Notes: generated from the sequence alone by a model not told the origin. DNA of 64,000 nucleotides from Salinibacterium sp. SWN248 (GCF_015864575.1 NZ_JADYWW010000001.1:1077719-1141718); one strand, 5' to 3'. Shown: positions 41,865 through 51,044, numbered from the stretch's first letter. Numbers and translations: made by a program.

Positions 41865-43598
41865 TTGGTTGCAATATCTGACGTAAAGCGGGGCTCATTC
41901 CGAGCCCTTGGCATGGGCTTAGCTTCGCTGCTGCTCGCGACAATCATGGTCTCGCAGGCAGCGCCACAGCAGGCATCTGCTATTTCCGGCAGCGAATTCG
42001 ACCCCGGAAACATCATCAGTGATGCCGAGTTCTACAACGGAAACGCGATGACTGAAGCAGAGATTCAGTCGTTCCTCAACTCGAAGTCGGGGATCTTGAA
42101 GACCCTCCGTCAGACGGTCAGCACTCGTGACCGAGAAGTCTCGCAAACCACGGGAAACCTCATTTGCGAGGAGATTAAGGGCGGCAGCAACCTGCTGGCA
42201 TCGACGATGATTTATCGCGCCCAGGTGGCGTGTGGCATCAGTGCCAAGGTGATCCTTGTGACCCTGCAAAAAGAGCAGGGGCTGATCACTAATTCCAGCC
42301 CGACGTACCACAACATCAACTTCGCTCTCGGCTACGGTTGCCCCGATACCCCGGCGGGCTGCTCCGGCAGTTACGAAGGCTTCGGGTACCAAGTCTTTAC
42401 GGGTACTCGCCAGTTCAAGGCCTACAAAGCCGCGAATTTCGCCAAGCAGCCTGGCACCCACACCATTGCCTACTTCCCGAACAATTCTTCGTGTGGCAGC
42501 AAGTCGGTCAAGGTCACCAACTATGCGACGGCGGCTCTCTACAACTACACCCCTTACGTTCCGAATTCGGCAGCGCTGGCTAATCTGGGCGGTCTCGGCG
42601 ATGACTGCTCTTCCTACGGAAACCGCAACTTCTGGTACTACTACTACTCGTGGTTCGGCAATCCCACCGATATCAAGCCCACCGCCGCTGTGGACCGTAT
42701 CGGTGGCGCGAACCGCTATGAGACCTCGTCTCTGCTGGTGAACGAGAGCTACCCCGACACCGGCGTGGACAAGGTGTACATCGCTACTGGCGCGCAGTTC
42801 CCGGATGCGCTGAGTGCGTCGAGCGCGGCCGCAGTGTCGGACGCTCCGCTGTTACTGGTGTCGACGAACTCGGTGACCAGCACGATCAAGAATGAGCTTG
42901 TGCGCTTGGCTCCCAAAGAGATTATTGTTCTCGGCGGTTCGTCGATCGTCTCAGACTCCGTGTTTGCCACCCTGCAAACCCTCTCGCCCTCGGTATCGCG
43001 TGTCTATGGCAGTAACCGCTATGAGACTTCGAGATTGATCGCAGCCGCGACGTTCCCGGCGGGTTCCACCACGACCGCATTCATTGCAACGGGCAGCACA
43101 TTCCCGGATGCTCTTTCCGCAGGTCCGGCGGCGGCGGCCGCCGGCGGCCCCATGATCTTGGTCAAGGGGAGCGCCGACACCCTTGACGCCCCGACGCTCG
43201 AACTTCTCGCGAGCCTCGGCGTGACCAACGTCTCCATTGCAGGCGGCACCGGTGCTGTTTCTGCGGGAATCCAAAGCCAACTTGGTTCATTGTTCGGCGC
43301 AGGTAATGTCGCCCGCTATGGCGGCGCCGATCGCTACGCTACCTCGGCCGCGATCAACGAATCGGGCTTCGAAGCAGCCGACACCGTGTACTTTGCCACG
43401 GGCAAGAATTTTCCAGATGCGCTCTCGGGCGCGGCGGCAGCGGGAGCGCAGGGTGCTCCGCTGTATGTGGTTGGAACGTCGTGCGTACCTAAGGCAGCGC
43501 TGCAGGCGGTCATCGATCTTGGTGCCACAAAGGTGGTCGTTCTGGGAGGCACTGGGGTTCTGACCTCGGACGTAGCGCGCTACAAGAACTGTTCCTAA
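41865..43598 (+). CDS. Secreted cell-wall-binding repeat (CWB2) protein
   Basis: A 577-residue exported protein. A TTG start at 41865 is chosen: AGGGGG lies 6 bases upstream and a normal signal peptide follows (basic VKRGSF, hydrophobic LASLLLATIMV, cleavage near residue 39 after ASA). Residues 42-265 are a Cys- and Tyr-rich domain with VTLQKEQGL and GYGCPD, similar to domains seen in actinobacterial secreted proteins called hemagglutinin-like. Residues 276-577 hold three CWB2 repeats, each beginning (I/Y)GG.(N/D)RY.TS or a variant and containing FPDALS; these bind wall polymers non-covalently. It may ride on the polymer made by this locus. Confidence 0.87.
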   Translation: MVAISDVKRGSFRALGMGLASLLLATIMVSQAAPQQASAISGSEFDPGNIISDAEFYNGNAMTEAEIQSFLNSKSGILKTLRQTVSTRDREVSQTTGNLICEEIKGGSNLLASTMIYRAQVACGISAKVILVTLQKEQGLITNSSPTYHNINFALGYGCPDTPAGCSGSYEGFGYQVFTGTRQFKAYKAANFAKQPGTHTIAYFPNNSSCGSKSVKVTNYATAALYNYTPYVPNSAALANLGGLGDDCSSYGNRNFWYYYYSWFGNPTDIKPTAAVDRIGGANRYETSSLLVNESYPDTGVDKVYIATGAQFPDALSASSAAAVSDAPLLLVSTNSVTSTIKNELVRLAPKEIIVLGGSSIVSDSVFATLQTLSPSVSRVYGSNRYETSRLIAAATFPAGSTTTAFIATGSTFPDALSAGPAAAAAGGPMILVKGSADTLDAPTLELLASLGVTNVSIAGGTGAVSAGIQSQLGSLFGAGNVARYGGADRYATSAAINESGFEAADTVYFATGKNFPDALSGAAAAGAQGAPLYVVGTSCVPKAALQAVIDLGATKVVVLGGTGVLTSDVARYKNCS

Positions 43599-43610
43599 CA
43601 GACAGTCATG

Positions 43611-43640
43611 CCTGTTCAGCGGATGCTTTCGCTGAACAGG
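43611..43640 (+). terminator. Terminator hairpin after the CWB2 gene
   Basis: CCTGTTCAGC (43611-43620) pairs perfectly with 43631-43640, and three further inner pairs reduce the loop to four bases. It begins 13 bases after the stop codon. There is no T run, which is common for actinobacterial terminators. Confidence 0.6.
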
Positions 43641-43664
43641 AGCCGTGCTCGTGAATTCCACTCG

Positions 43665-43670
43665 TAGACT
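43665..43670 (+). promoter_or_regulatory. -10 box for a leaderless galE-like transcript
   Basis: TAGACT is separated by 7 bases from the ATG at 43678. It supports that ATG over the GTG at 43645 with which the open frame begins. Confidence 0.6.
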
Positions 43671-43677
43671 TGACCAC

Positions 43678-44655
43678 ATGAGAGTAATGGTTACGGGCGG
43701 CGCAGGATACATCGGGGCGCACACCTCGCGACTCTTAGCTGATCGTGGCGATTATGTCCTTGTCGTTGACGATCTCGTGACAGGGTCTGCCGACCGTATT
43801 CCGGGGATTCCCGTAGTCAGTTTCAACTTGGCAAACGGCTCGTCGGCGCGGCTCGAGAGCTTGATGCGTGAACACCGCATCGATGCGGTCATCCACTTTG
43901 CTGCGCAAAAGCAAGTCGGCGAGTCAGTGGAAAAACCTGCGTGGTACTACGAGCAAAACGTCGGTAGTGTCGCTCAGCTGTTGATGGCGATGCAGCAGGC
44001 CGAAGTGCACAAGTTGGTCTTTTCGTCGTCGGCCGCGGTCTACGGCGAAGCCTCCGGGACCATCACTGAAGACGCGGTAGCGCGCCCGATCAACCCCTAC
44101 GGAGCGACCAAGCTCGCTGCAGAACAGTTGATATCGGCATCCGCTCTCTCGTGGCCCCTGCGCGCCGCCAGTCTTCGCTACTTCAACGTGGGCGGTGCTG
44201 GCCGTCCCGAGCTTGGGGACACCCAGACGCTCAACCTCATCCCGATTTGTTTTGAGCAGATTGCTGCGCATAAATCTCCGCTCATTTTTGGGAACGACTA
44301 TGACACAGTCGATGGCACGTGCGTTCGTGATTACGTTCACGTGAGTGATGTCGCGGATGCCCATCTTGCGGTTCTTGATGCCCTTCCCGACGAACCTGGC
44401 AACGAAGTGCTCAACATCGGCACGGGGGTGGGAACGTCGGTTCGCGAAATGGTGGATGCGATTCTCGCGGTGAGTGGAAGTGACCTTATTGCGGAGGTTC
44501 GCGAACGTCGCAGGGGCGACCCAGCAGCGGTCGTGGGGGCAGTGGACCGTATGAAGGAACTCACTGGCTGGAGCGCCACGATGAGCGTTGCCGACATCGT
44601 TGAATCAGCGTGGGAGTCGCGCCAGTACTTTGCAGCGCTCGCGCAGCGCTCCTAG
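43678..44655 (+). CDS. galE: UDP-glucose 4-epimerase (GalE-type)
   Basis: A 325-residue extended short-chain dehydrogenase. TGGAGYIG (6-13) binds NAD, HFAAQKQVGESVEKPAWYY is the GalE-type segment, SSSAAVYGE holds the catalytic serine, and Y141/K145 in NPYGATK complete the active site. Late motifs TVDGTCVRDYVHVSD are typical of GalE. It interconverts UDP-glucose and UDP-galactose or the N-acetyl forms; which one is not clear. Its stop codon overlaps the stop codon of the convergent ligase-like gene (shared CTAG). Confidence 0.88.
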   Translation: MRVMVTGGAGYIGAHTSRLLADRGDYVLVVDDLVTGSADRIPGIPVVSFNLANGSSARLESLMREHRIDAVIHFAAQKQVGESVEKPAWYYEQNVGSVAQLLMAMQQAEVHKLVFSSSAAVYGEASGTITEDAVARPINPYGATKLAAEQLISASALSWPLRAASLRYFNVGGAGRPELGDTQTLNLIPICFEQIAAHKSPLIFGNDYDTVDGTCVRDYVHVSDVADAHLAVLDALPDEPGNEVLNIGTGVGTSVREMVDAILAVSGSDLIAEVRERRRGDPAAVVGAVDRMKELTGWSATMSVADIVESAWESRQYFAALAQRS

Positions 44656-45953
44656 ACCCCCGACTGAGGCTTGGTGTCGAGGGCGTTTCGCCAGCTGAGC
44701 TCACGGGCTGCTTTGACACAGCACACGACGAAGGTGAGCCAACCGAACTCGATCAGCAGCGAGCTCTCTGCGAATGCGCTCACGATGAGCGCAAGCAGTA
44801 CAAGAGCCGGCCAAGCAAAGACAATGCTGCGCCGGCGCGAGGCAAGCAACCACGAGCGCATAAAAGCCAGACCGAGGAGTCCTAAGAAGATCAGGAATCC
44901 CACGAGGCCGAGCTGGAACCACACGTCGAGATACGCGTTGTGGGCAGAGTCGGGAACACGCCCACCGAAGTTGCCGAACGCGGTGAACGGCGCAAGCTCG
45001 TCATTCCACGGACCGATCCAACCCCAGCCTTCGAGGCGGTGGACTTCTCCGAGATCCCAGAGCTGTCGCCAGACTCGCAGTCGGTAGGTCAGGTCGCCAC
45101 TGGCGTCGAAGGACGCGACGATGGCAACTCGCGAGACCCAGCTGATAATCGCAACGGTCGCCACGAATCCGATGAGCACAATTTGCCAGTAGCGCCGGCG
45201 GCCGGAAGGAACGCGACGTAGCGCGTAGAGCGCTGCGCTCGCCGCGAGGATGACGAGCGCGACCCCGAAAGCGAGGGGCGATTGCGAGAGCAGCAAAACG
45301 ACGCTCGCGAGCACGAGGGAGCCGATCGCGAACCCGCGTTGCAAGGATTTCGTTCGCAACTCTGTCGCGAACGTAATGAGTGCAATCACGGCAATGATGC
45401 CGAGTTGGTTGCGCGATCCAAGGATTCCTTGGATGGGGTCAGTGGTCCCCAGATTTCCGGCAATCGAGAGGGCTTGGAGGGAAGTGTCGAACACGAGCCC
45501 GGTCAGAATTTCAAGCCCAAGGGAGACCACCAGAACAAACCTCAAGACATCGCCAAAAGCCCGAACGATCTGGATGGTGTCCCGTACCAAGGCGATGTAG
45601 ATGCCGAGCACAGTGAAGATGAGCATGTAACTCACCGCACCGATCGACTCAAGCGTGTATTGACTCCAGAAGACAGATAGCCAGGCCCAAGCGGTGAACG
45701 CCATGAGCGAGATGGGAACGAGCGCGCGCCACCCGATATTGCGCCATTGGGCGGCAAGAGACGTGGCGACAAGTACAACAAGGCTCAGCACGATAGCGAG
45801 GAGTCCCGCATTGCCGATGGTCTGGCGAAGAGCGAATGCACACAGCGCGGTTCCCACGCTCGCGGTGGCGAGCACTGAGGAGACGCGGGGGGATCCGAGG
45901 ATGGCGGCACCGGTGTCGATGGCGACTCGATAGCGCGGGGGAGGCTGAATCAT
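44652..45953 (-). CDS. O-antigen ligase/polymerase-like membrane protein, copy 1
   Basis: A 433-residue protein with ten or more transmembrane helices. The long outer loop after about residue 290 carries GWGWIGPW and DSAHNAYLDVWFQLGLVG, which is the WaaL/Wzy_C signature (H-N-x-Y/W-L). Such enzymes polymerise or transfer lipid-linked glycans outside the membrane. ATG 45953 is preferred because it overlaps the stop of the upstream paralogue by 4 bases. In a Gram-positive organism without lipopolysaccharide, polymerase is more likely than ligase. Confidence 0.86.
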   Translation of the reverse strand: MIQPPPRYRVAIDTGAAILGSPRVSSVLATASVGTALCAFALRQTIGNAGLLAIVLSLVVLVATSLAAQWRNIGWRALVPISLMAFTAWAWLSVFWSQYTLESIGAVSYMLIFTVLGIYIALVRDTIQIVRAFGDVLRFVLVVSLGLEILTGLVFDTSLQALSIAGNLGTTDPIQGILGSRNQLGIIAVIALITFATELRTKSLQRGFAIGSLVLASVVLLLSQSPLAFGVALVILAASAALYALRRVPSGRRRYWQIVLIGFVATVAIISWVSRVAIVASFDASGDLTYRLRVWRQLWDLGEVHRLEGWGWIGPWNDELAPFTAFGNFGGRVPDSAHNAYLDVWFQLGLVGFLIFLGLLGLAFMRSWLLASRRRSIVFAWPALVLLALIVSAFAESSLLIEFGWLTFVVCCVKAARELSWRNALDTKPQSGV

Positions 45954-47278
45954 GATGAGCGCACCATCCAATCGGGCCGTTTGGTCTTGACCGCAATAAT
46001 CACCAGCAGTGCGAGAGCATACTCGCCGATGAGCCTGCTTTCGGGGATGCTCTGCACAACAAGCGCCACCATCACGAGAATAGGCAGAAGCGATAGCGGC
46101 GAGTAAGGCTCAACGCCAGCGGCCGCCTTCTGGGGTGGGTCGATCGCGGTGAACCATGCCCGCACGAGTGTTGACGCAACAAACACGGCGAACACGACGA
46201 CTCCGACGATCCCGAGTTGCAGCCACACATCAAGCCAGGTGTCGTGCGCTTGAAGCTGCACGACACCGTTGCGGATGACGCGGTCCTTGAACGGTTCGAC
46301 CCACGGCATCCAGAAACTGATCCAGCCCCACCCGAAGGCTGGACGCTGCTGAGCGAGCCCAATGACGGTCTGCCAAATTTCGGCACGCCCGGTAAGGTCA
46401 CTGCTCTTGCCGAGCAACCCGAAAATTGTGTCACGGAGGGCGAATGCGGTTGCCGCTGCGGCAACGGCGAGCGCAACGAAACCAACTGCGGTGCGGTGTC
46501 GGGCGCGTTCGGTGCGGCGACGGCGGATGATGAGAAGTCCGAGAGCGGTGAGGGTGACGGCTGCCAGCGCGACGGTTACGGTCGCCGAGCGGGTGAAGAA
46601 CAGCGTGAGCGCCGCGAGGGCGATCCACGTTATCGACCAGCGTTTGCTGACACTGCCGGTTGCCCATTGGATCGAGAAGGCAATAACGCCGAGCAGCGCC
46701 AAGAATCCCAGATGGTTGGCGTTGCCGACGATGCCTTGGATGCGCCCAGAGTCGAAGGTCTCAAACAGTTCGTTGCGCGACCAGTAGAGCATCTTGGGGA
46801 TGGAGTCGTAGCCGGGCACTGCCACCGCTGGCTGGGCCGTCCACGGCAGGATAGGGCCTCGGACGATCGTCGCAATGATGAGCTCGAACAGCAGCGAGAG
46901 TGCAATCAGGATGCGCAGCACGCGGGCGAGACCGTCGAGCAGTTCTTGCCAGCTGAAACTGATGGCGAGGGCGAGCGCCCCCAGCACGGTCATCCAGGTC
47001 GTTGCGAGGCCGAGTGCTGTCGCTGCCGGGTATTGCGACCATGCCAGTGACACTGTGGCGAGCGCCATGAAGACGACGAAGGGGTAGGGCAGTCCGCCGA
47101 TGCTCCAGCGGTGCCGAGCCTGAACCAGAATCACGACAGACGTGACAACAATTCCGGCCGCGGCAGCGCCCCAGACAACCCAACCCACCGAGTATCGCCA
47201 GGCGTCCCCACCAAAGAGGATCAGTAGCGACAGCGTGAGAAACCAGGCGCGCGCCCGTGGGTGCTCAATCAGTCGCAT
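45950..47278 (-). CDS. O-antigen ligase/polymerase-like membrane protein, copy 2
   Basis: A 442-residue paralogue of the next gene, with about twelve helices and the same loop pattern: GWGWISFWMPW and QAHDTWLDVWLQLGIVG. SRNELFETFDSGRIQGIVGNANHLG corresponds to the SRNQLG block of the other copy. The ATG at 47278 stands 6 bases after a TAATCT box whose first three bases are the stop codon of the acyl-CoA dehydrogenase gene, so the message is probably leaderless. The two copies are cotranscribed. Confidence 0.86.
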   Translation of the reverse strand: MRLIEHPRARAWFLTLSLLILFGGDAWRYSVGWVVWGAAAAGIVVTSVVILVQARHRWSIGGLPYPFVVFMALATVSLAWSQYPAATALGLATTWMTVLGALALAISFSWQELLDGLARVLRILIALSLLFELIIATIVRGPILPWTAQPAVAVPGYDSIPKMLYWSRNELFETFDSGRIQGIVGNANHLGFLALLGVIAFSIQWATGSVSKRWSITWIALAALTLFFTRSATVTVALAAVTLTALGLLIIRRRRTERARHRTAVGFVALAVAAAATAFALRDTIFGLLGKSSDLTGRAEIWQTVIGLAQQRPAFGWGWISFWMPWVEPFKDRVIRNGVVQLQAHDTWLDVWLQLGIVGVVVFAVFVASTLVRAWFTAIDPPQKAAAGVEPYSPLSLLPILVMVALVVQSIPESRLIGEYALALLVIIAVKTKRPDWMVRSS

Positions 47279-47284
47279 GACGCA

Positions 47285-47290
47285 AGATTA
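47285..47290 (-). promoter_or_regulatory. -10 box overlapping a stop codon, ahead of the ligase/polymerase pair
   Basis: TAATCT on the minus strand ends 6 bases before the ATG at 47278. Its TAA is the stop codon of the upstream acyl-CoA dehydrogenase gene. Confidence 0.62.
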
Positions 47291-48472
47291 GACGAATGCT
47301 GCCTTACCTGTGATGGCGCGACCCACGATGAGCGTGTTCATCTCGCGAGTTCCCTCGTACGAGTAGATCGCTTCTGCGTCCGCAAAGTGGCGCATAACTC
47401 CGTAGTCGAGAACGATTCCGTTGCCGCCGAGCACTTCGCGGCACCACGCGACGGTCTCGCGCATGCGGCTTGCTGTGTATTCCTTGGCAAGGGCGGCGTG
47501 CTCATCCTTCTGGGTGCCCTCATCGAGCATTTCGGAGACGCGGGTAACCATGCCAATGGATGCGGTGATGTTGCCGAGGCTCTTGGCGAGGTGTTCTTGA
47601 ACGAGTTGGTGGCTGCTGATGGTCTTGCCGAATTGGATGCGCTCGCCCGTGTATTTCACAGCGGCTTCGTAGGCTCCGATGGAGTTTCCGACCGCGGCCC
47701 ACGCCACTTCGGCGCGAGTGAGGCGCAGCACGGCTGCGGTGTCGCGGAACGAGGTGGAATTCTGCAGACGGTTGCTCTCCGGCACGATGACGTCTTCGAG
47801 CACGATGTCGGCATTCTGCACAATGCGCAGTGCTTGCTTGTTTTCGATGCGGGTGGCCGAATAGCCAGGGGTGCTCGTGGGAACGATGAAGCCCTTGACC
47901 TGGTTGTCGGCTTCGTCGCGTGCCCAGATGATGGTGACGTCGCTGATGGAGCCGTTGCCGATCCAGCGCTTGGCGCCGTTGATGATCCAATTGTCGCCTT
48001 CGCGCTTGGCGACGGTCTGGAGGCCCTGGGCGGTGTCAGAACCCGAGAGGGGCTCGGTCAGGCCGAAAGCACCAAGCAGTTCGCCGGAAGCAAACTTGGG
48101 CAGCCACTCATCGCGCTGTTCTTGCGAACCAGCAACACCAATGGATCCCATGACGAGACCGTTTTGCATGCCAACGAGGGTGGCGGCGCTGGCGTCGACA
48201 CGAGCGAGCTCTAGCGCCACCCAGCCACGGAAGACGGCTGAGTTGGGGAACTGCTGGGTTTCGGCCCAGGGGAGTCCAAAGAGTCCGAGGTCGGCGAGTC
48301 CCTTGACGATAACGTCGCGGTCGAAGAACTCCGCTTTAGCCCACAGGTCGTTGGCAATCGGGCGCACCTCTTTGTCGAGAAATGCGCGCAGCTTCAGGAT
48401 GGTGTCTTTCTCCTGATCGGTCAGCGCATTCTCGTAGCCGTAGAAGTCGCTGCTGAGGGTCTCAAATGACAT
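47288..48472 (-). CDS. Acyl-CoA dehydrogenase
   Basis: A 394-residue FAD enzyme that introduces a double bond into an acyl-CoA. The N-terminal helical domain, the FGLTEPLSGSDTAQ segment, WIINGAKRWIGNG, and RIQFGKTISSHQLVQEHLA are standard. The C-terminal region REVLGGNGIVLDYGVMRHFADAEAIYSYEGTREMNTLIVGRAITG resembles glutaryl-CoA dehydrogenase-type members, with E in the YEGT position as likely catalytic base. ATG at 48472 has GGAG nine bases upstream; the longer frame to 48703 has no support. It has no evident link to the sugar genes around it and faces manA. Confidence 0.9.
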   Translation of the reverse strand: MSFETLSSDFYGYENALTDQEKDTILKLRAFLDKEVRPIANDLWAKAEFFDRDVIVKGLADLGLFGLPWAETQQFPNSAVFRGWVALELARVDASAATLVGMQNGLVMGSIGVAGSQEQRDEWLPKFASGELLGAFGLTEPLSGSDTAQGLQTVAKREGDNWIINGAKRWIGNGSISDVTIIWARDEADNQVKGFIVPTSTPGYSATRIENKQALRIVQNADIVLEDVIVPESNRLQNSTSFRDTAAVLRLTRAEVAWAAVGNSIGAYEAAVKYTGERIQFGKTISSHQLVQEHLAKSLGNITASIGMVTRVSEMLDEGTQKDEHAALAKEYTASRMRETVAWCREVLGGNGIVLDYGVMRHFADAEAIYSYEGTREMNTLIVGRAITGKAAFV

Positions 48473-48580
48473 AGTCGTCGCTCCATTGCTTATCGAAATC
48501 ACTGCGATCCTAAAGCGTGAGTACACGTCGCTTCTAGACGGTTGGTACTTTGGGCTAAGGCTTCGAGAAGAGTGGACTGA

Positions 48581-49765
48581 ATGTTTGTAGGCATCACTAA
48601 TACGCCCCGTGATTACGCGTGGGGCTCCGCTGGCGAAATCTCTGCGCTTCTGGGCACGGAACCGACGGGAAAGCCTGAAGCTGAGCTCTGGCTCGGCGCG
48701 CATCCGGGGAGTCCCAGCGTCATCCTCGACCCGACTCTGGCCGGCGGCGCCCGTGATCTGAACGAGTGGATCCAGCGCGATGGTGCGCGAGTTGTGGGCG
48801 CGGGAGTCGAACGGCTTCCCTTCTTATTGAAGGTGCTTGCCGCCGGTGCGCCCCTCTCCCTTCAAGCTCACCCCACTCCCGAGCAGGCTGCGGAGGGCTT
48901 CGCGCGTGAAAACGCAGCGGGCATTCCGTTGACCGCGCCGTACCGCAACTACAAAGACGCGTCCGCTAAGCCTGAGCTCATCGTTGCGGTGAGCGACACG
49001 TTTGAGGCGCTGTGTGGTTTTCGCTCCATGGCCGACACCCGAGCATCCATCGAGCGCCTTGCTGAATTGGATGCCGCCAGCAGTGCCCCTCGCCCGGCCC
49101 TGTTCGCCGAGTGGTTGGCTTTCGCTCGCACCGACGCCGACCTGCGTGCGATGTTCGAGTGGCTCATTTCGGCCGCAGCCCCGGTGCCGGAGCTCGTGCA
49201 GTGCGTCACGGCGCTCGCCGAAGCCGACCATGCCAGTGATGAGTTCGCCCTCGTGCGCACGCTTGCTGGCTACTACGCTGGCGACCCCGGCGTGCTCATT
49301 TCGCTGATGCTCAACCATGTGACGCTCGCCAAGGGTGAGGCGCTGTTTTTGCCTGCGGGCAACATCCATGCCTATTTGCGCGGCCTGGGCATTGAGCTCA
49401 TGGCATCGTCAGACAACGTGATGCGTGGAGGGCTCACTCCGAAGCACGTAGACGTTCCTGAGCTGTTGCGCGTTCTGGATTTCTCGGCGAGCCCGGTGCC
49501 GTATCTCGCGCCCGAACCCGTCGGGGCAACAGCCCGAGTGTTCCGGCCACCCGTGCGGGACTTCCAACTGCTCGAAGTGACTGAAGATGCGTCGCTCGAG
49601 CTGCACAGCGCGGCGATCGTGTTGTGCACGGCGGGGCAATTCGTTGTCGGCGGCAGCGATCACTCGACGTCGCTCTCACGCGGCGAATCAATTTTTGTGT
49701 CCGGCGACGAGAGCACGCTCACAGTGCGGGGCGCCGGTCAGTTGTTTGTGGCGGCAACGCAATAG
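48581..49765 (+). CDS. manA: Mannose-6-phosphate isomerase, class I
   Basis: A 394-residue zinc-dependent cupin that interconverts fructose-6-phosphate and mannose-6-phosphate. TPRDYAWGS near the N-terminus, PLSLQAHPTPEQA with metal-binding Gln/His, YKDASAKPELIVA, and FLPAGNIHAYLRGLGIELMASSDNVMRGGLT are diagnostic. It feeds GDP-mannose synthesis with ManB (58.8 kb); a GDP-mannose pyrophosphorylase is not in the window. The region before the ATG has only a weak ribosome site. Confidence 0.94.
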   Translation: MFVGITNTPRDYAWGSAGEISALLGTEPTGKPEAELWLGAHPGSPSVILDPTLAGGARDLNEWIQRDGARVVGAGVERLPFLLKVLAAGAPLSLQAHPTPEQAAEGFARENAAGIPLTAPYRNYKDASAKPELIVAVSDTFEALCGFRSMADTRASIERLAELDAASSAPRPALFAEWLAFARTDADLRAMFEWLISAAAPVPELVQCVTALAEADHASDEFALVRTLAGYYAGDPGVLISLMLNHVTLAKGEALFLPAGNIHAYLRGLGIELMASSDNVMRGGLTPKHVDVPELLRVLDFSASPVPYLAPEPVGATARVFRPPVRDFQLLEVTEDASLELHSAAIVLCTAGQFVVGGSDHSTSLSRGESIFVSGDESTLTVRGAGQLFVAATQ

Positions 49766-49768
49766 TGT
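49763..49768 (+). promoter_or_regulatory. -10 box overlapping the manA stop codon
   Basis: TAGTGT is separated by 7 bases from the ATG at 49776. Its TAG is the stop codon of manA. Confidence 0.58.
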
Positions 49769-49775
49769 TGCTCTC

Positions 49776-51044
49776 ATGACCGCACGAGGAGGCTTCGCTA
49801 AACGCATCCTCGGTTTTGCTGGCCTGCCGTTTCTGTCGCTGATCACGCCCTTCCTGTTTCTGCCGATCTTGGCGAGGGTTGCGGGTGCTGATGCGTGGCT
49901 CGCCATCGCGGTGGGGCAATCGAGCGGTGGATTCTTTGCGCTCATTGTTGCGCTGGGCTTCAACACGGTTGGCCCGCCGCTGATTGCGTTGGCTGCTCCG
50001 AGCATCCGTCCCCGCATTTTGGTGACGAGTTTGCATGCCCGCGTGCTGGTGTGGCTGCCGAGTGCGGTGCTGGCTGCGGTAATCGCCGCGCTGGTGTCGC
50101 CGAGTGACTACCGGGTGGATGCCGCGGTGATGGCGATCGCGATGACCCTCACGGGGCTCTCGAGCGCGTGGTTCATGATCGGTCTTGGCCGCGCGAGCCT
50201 GATTGCGATTTACGAGATCTCTCCGCGAATTGTCGCGACAATCATTGCCGCCGTCGTGGTGCTGAATGCGGGGGATGTGCTCTGGTATCCGGTGCTGCTC
50301 GTGGCAGCCTCTCTGGTGAGCGTCGTCCTGTTTGCCCTGCGCACAGCCGGGGTGGCCGAACTCGTTCGCCGCGATGGACACGAGGTGCGCGAAGTGTTTC
50401 GCGCGAACCGTTCGGCGGTGACCACCGAGGTCGCTGGTGGCGCCTACAACTCGCTGGCCGTGACCTTTGTCGGAGCGACAGCGGCGAGTGCTCAAGCAGC
50501 CGCGTACGTCTCGGGAGACAAGCTTTATCGCATCGGCCAATACTCGGTATCTGCGCTGGGTAATGCACTTCAAGGCTGGGTCGTCGAGGAAGGCAATGCC
50601 GAATTCGGGCAGCGCATCCGCCGCTCCTTCGTCGTGCACGCCAGCCTCGGCCTGACCGGACTTGTCATGTTCGCCCTGCTCGGTCCGTGGCTGTCTGAGC
50701 TGCTGTTCGGTGCCGAAGTGGCGATCAACGAGGCGACGGCGCTCGGGCTCGGTGTTGCCACGCTCGGAATTGCGCTCGGCACAACGCTTGGCCGCATCAC
50801 CCTCGTGGGGATGGGCGCGCGGCGCCAGTTCATGCTGAGCGTGCTGCTGGCTGCCGCCGTGGGTGTCCCGTCCATTCTGCTGCTCAGCGCCGCCTATGGG
50901 GCCGCTGGAGGCGCGTGGGGGCTCGCAATTGGTGAGACTGTCTCGGTGTGCACGCAAGCGCTGTTCGTCTGGCGGTTGCGCGTCAAGGCTGGCGCGTTCA
51001 TTGTGGCGACGACGAAGCCGGATGCTGCGCCCACCGAGCTCTAG
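49776..51044 (+). CDS. Wzx-like polysaccharide flippase (MOP superfamily)
   Basis: A 422-residue protein with about twelve hydrophobic helices. The first, FAGLPFLSLITPFLFLPILARVAGADAWL, is the typical start of Wzx/RfbX flippases, which move undecaprenyl-linked repeat units to the outer face. EVAGGAYNSLAVTFVGA begins the second half of the pseudo-symmetric fold. The open frame extends 189 bases further upstream inside manA, but ATG 49776 with its -10 box is the natural start. With the polymerase-like pair nearby it could form a Wzx/Wzy-type pathway, parallel to the ABC flippase at 34.4 kb. Confidence 0.83.
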   Translation: MTARGGFAKRILGFAGLPFLSLITPFLFLPILARVAGADAWLAIAVGQSSGGFFALIVALGFNTVGPPLIALAAPSIRPRILVTSLHARVLVWLPSAVLAAVIAALVSPSDYRVDAAVMAIAMTLTGLSSAWFMIGLGRASLIAIYEISPRIVATIIAAVVVLNAGDVLWYPVLLVAASLVSVVLFALRTAGVAELVRRDGHEVREVFRANRSAVTTEVAGGAYNSLAVTFVGATAASAQAAAYVSGDKLYRIGQYSVSALGNALQGWVVEEGNAEFGQRIRRSFVVHASLGLTGLVMFALLGPWLSELLFGAEVAINEATALGLGVATLGIALGTTLGRITLVGMGARRQFMLSVLLAAAVGVPSILLLSAAYGAAGGAWGLAIGETVSVCTQALFVWRLRVKAGAFIVATTKPDAAPTEL

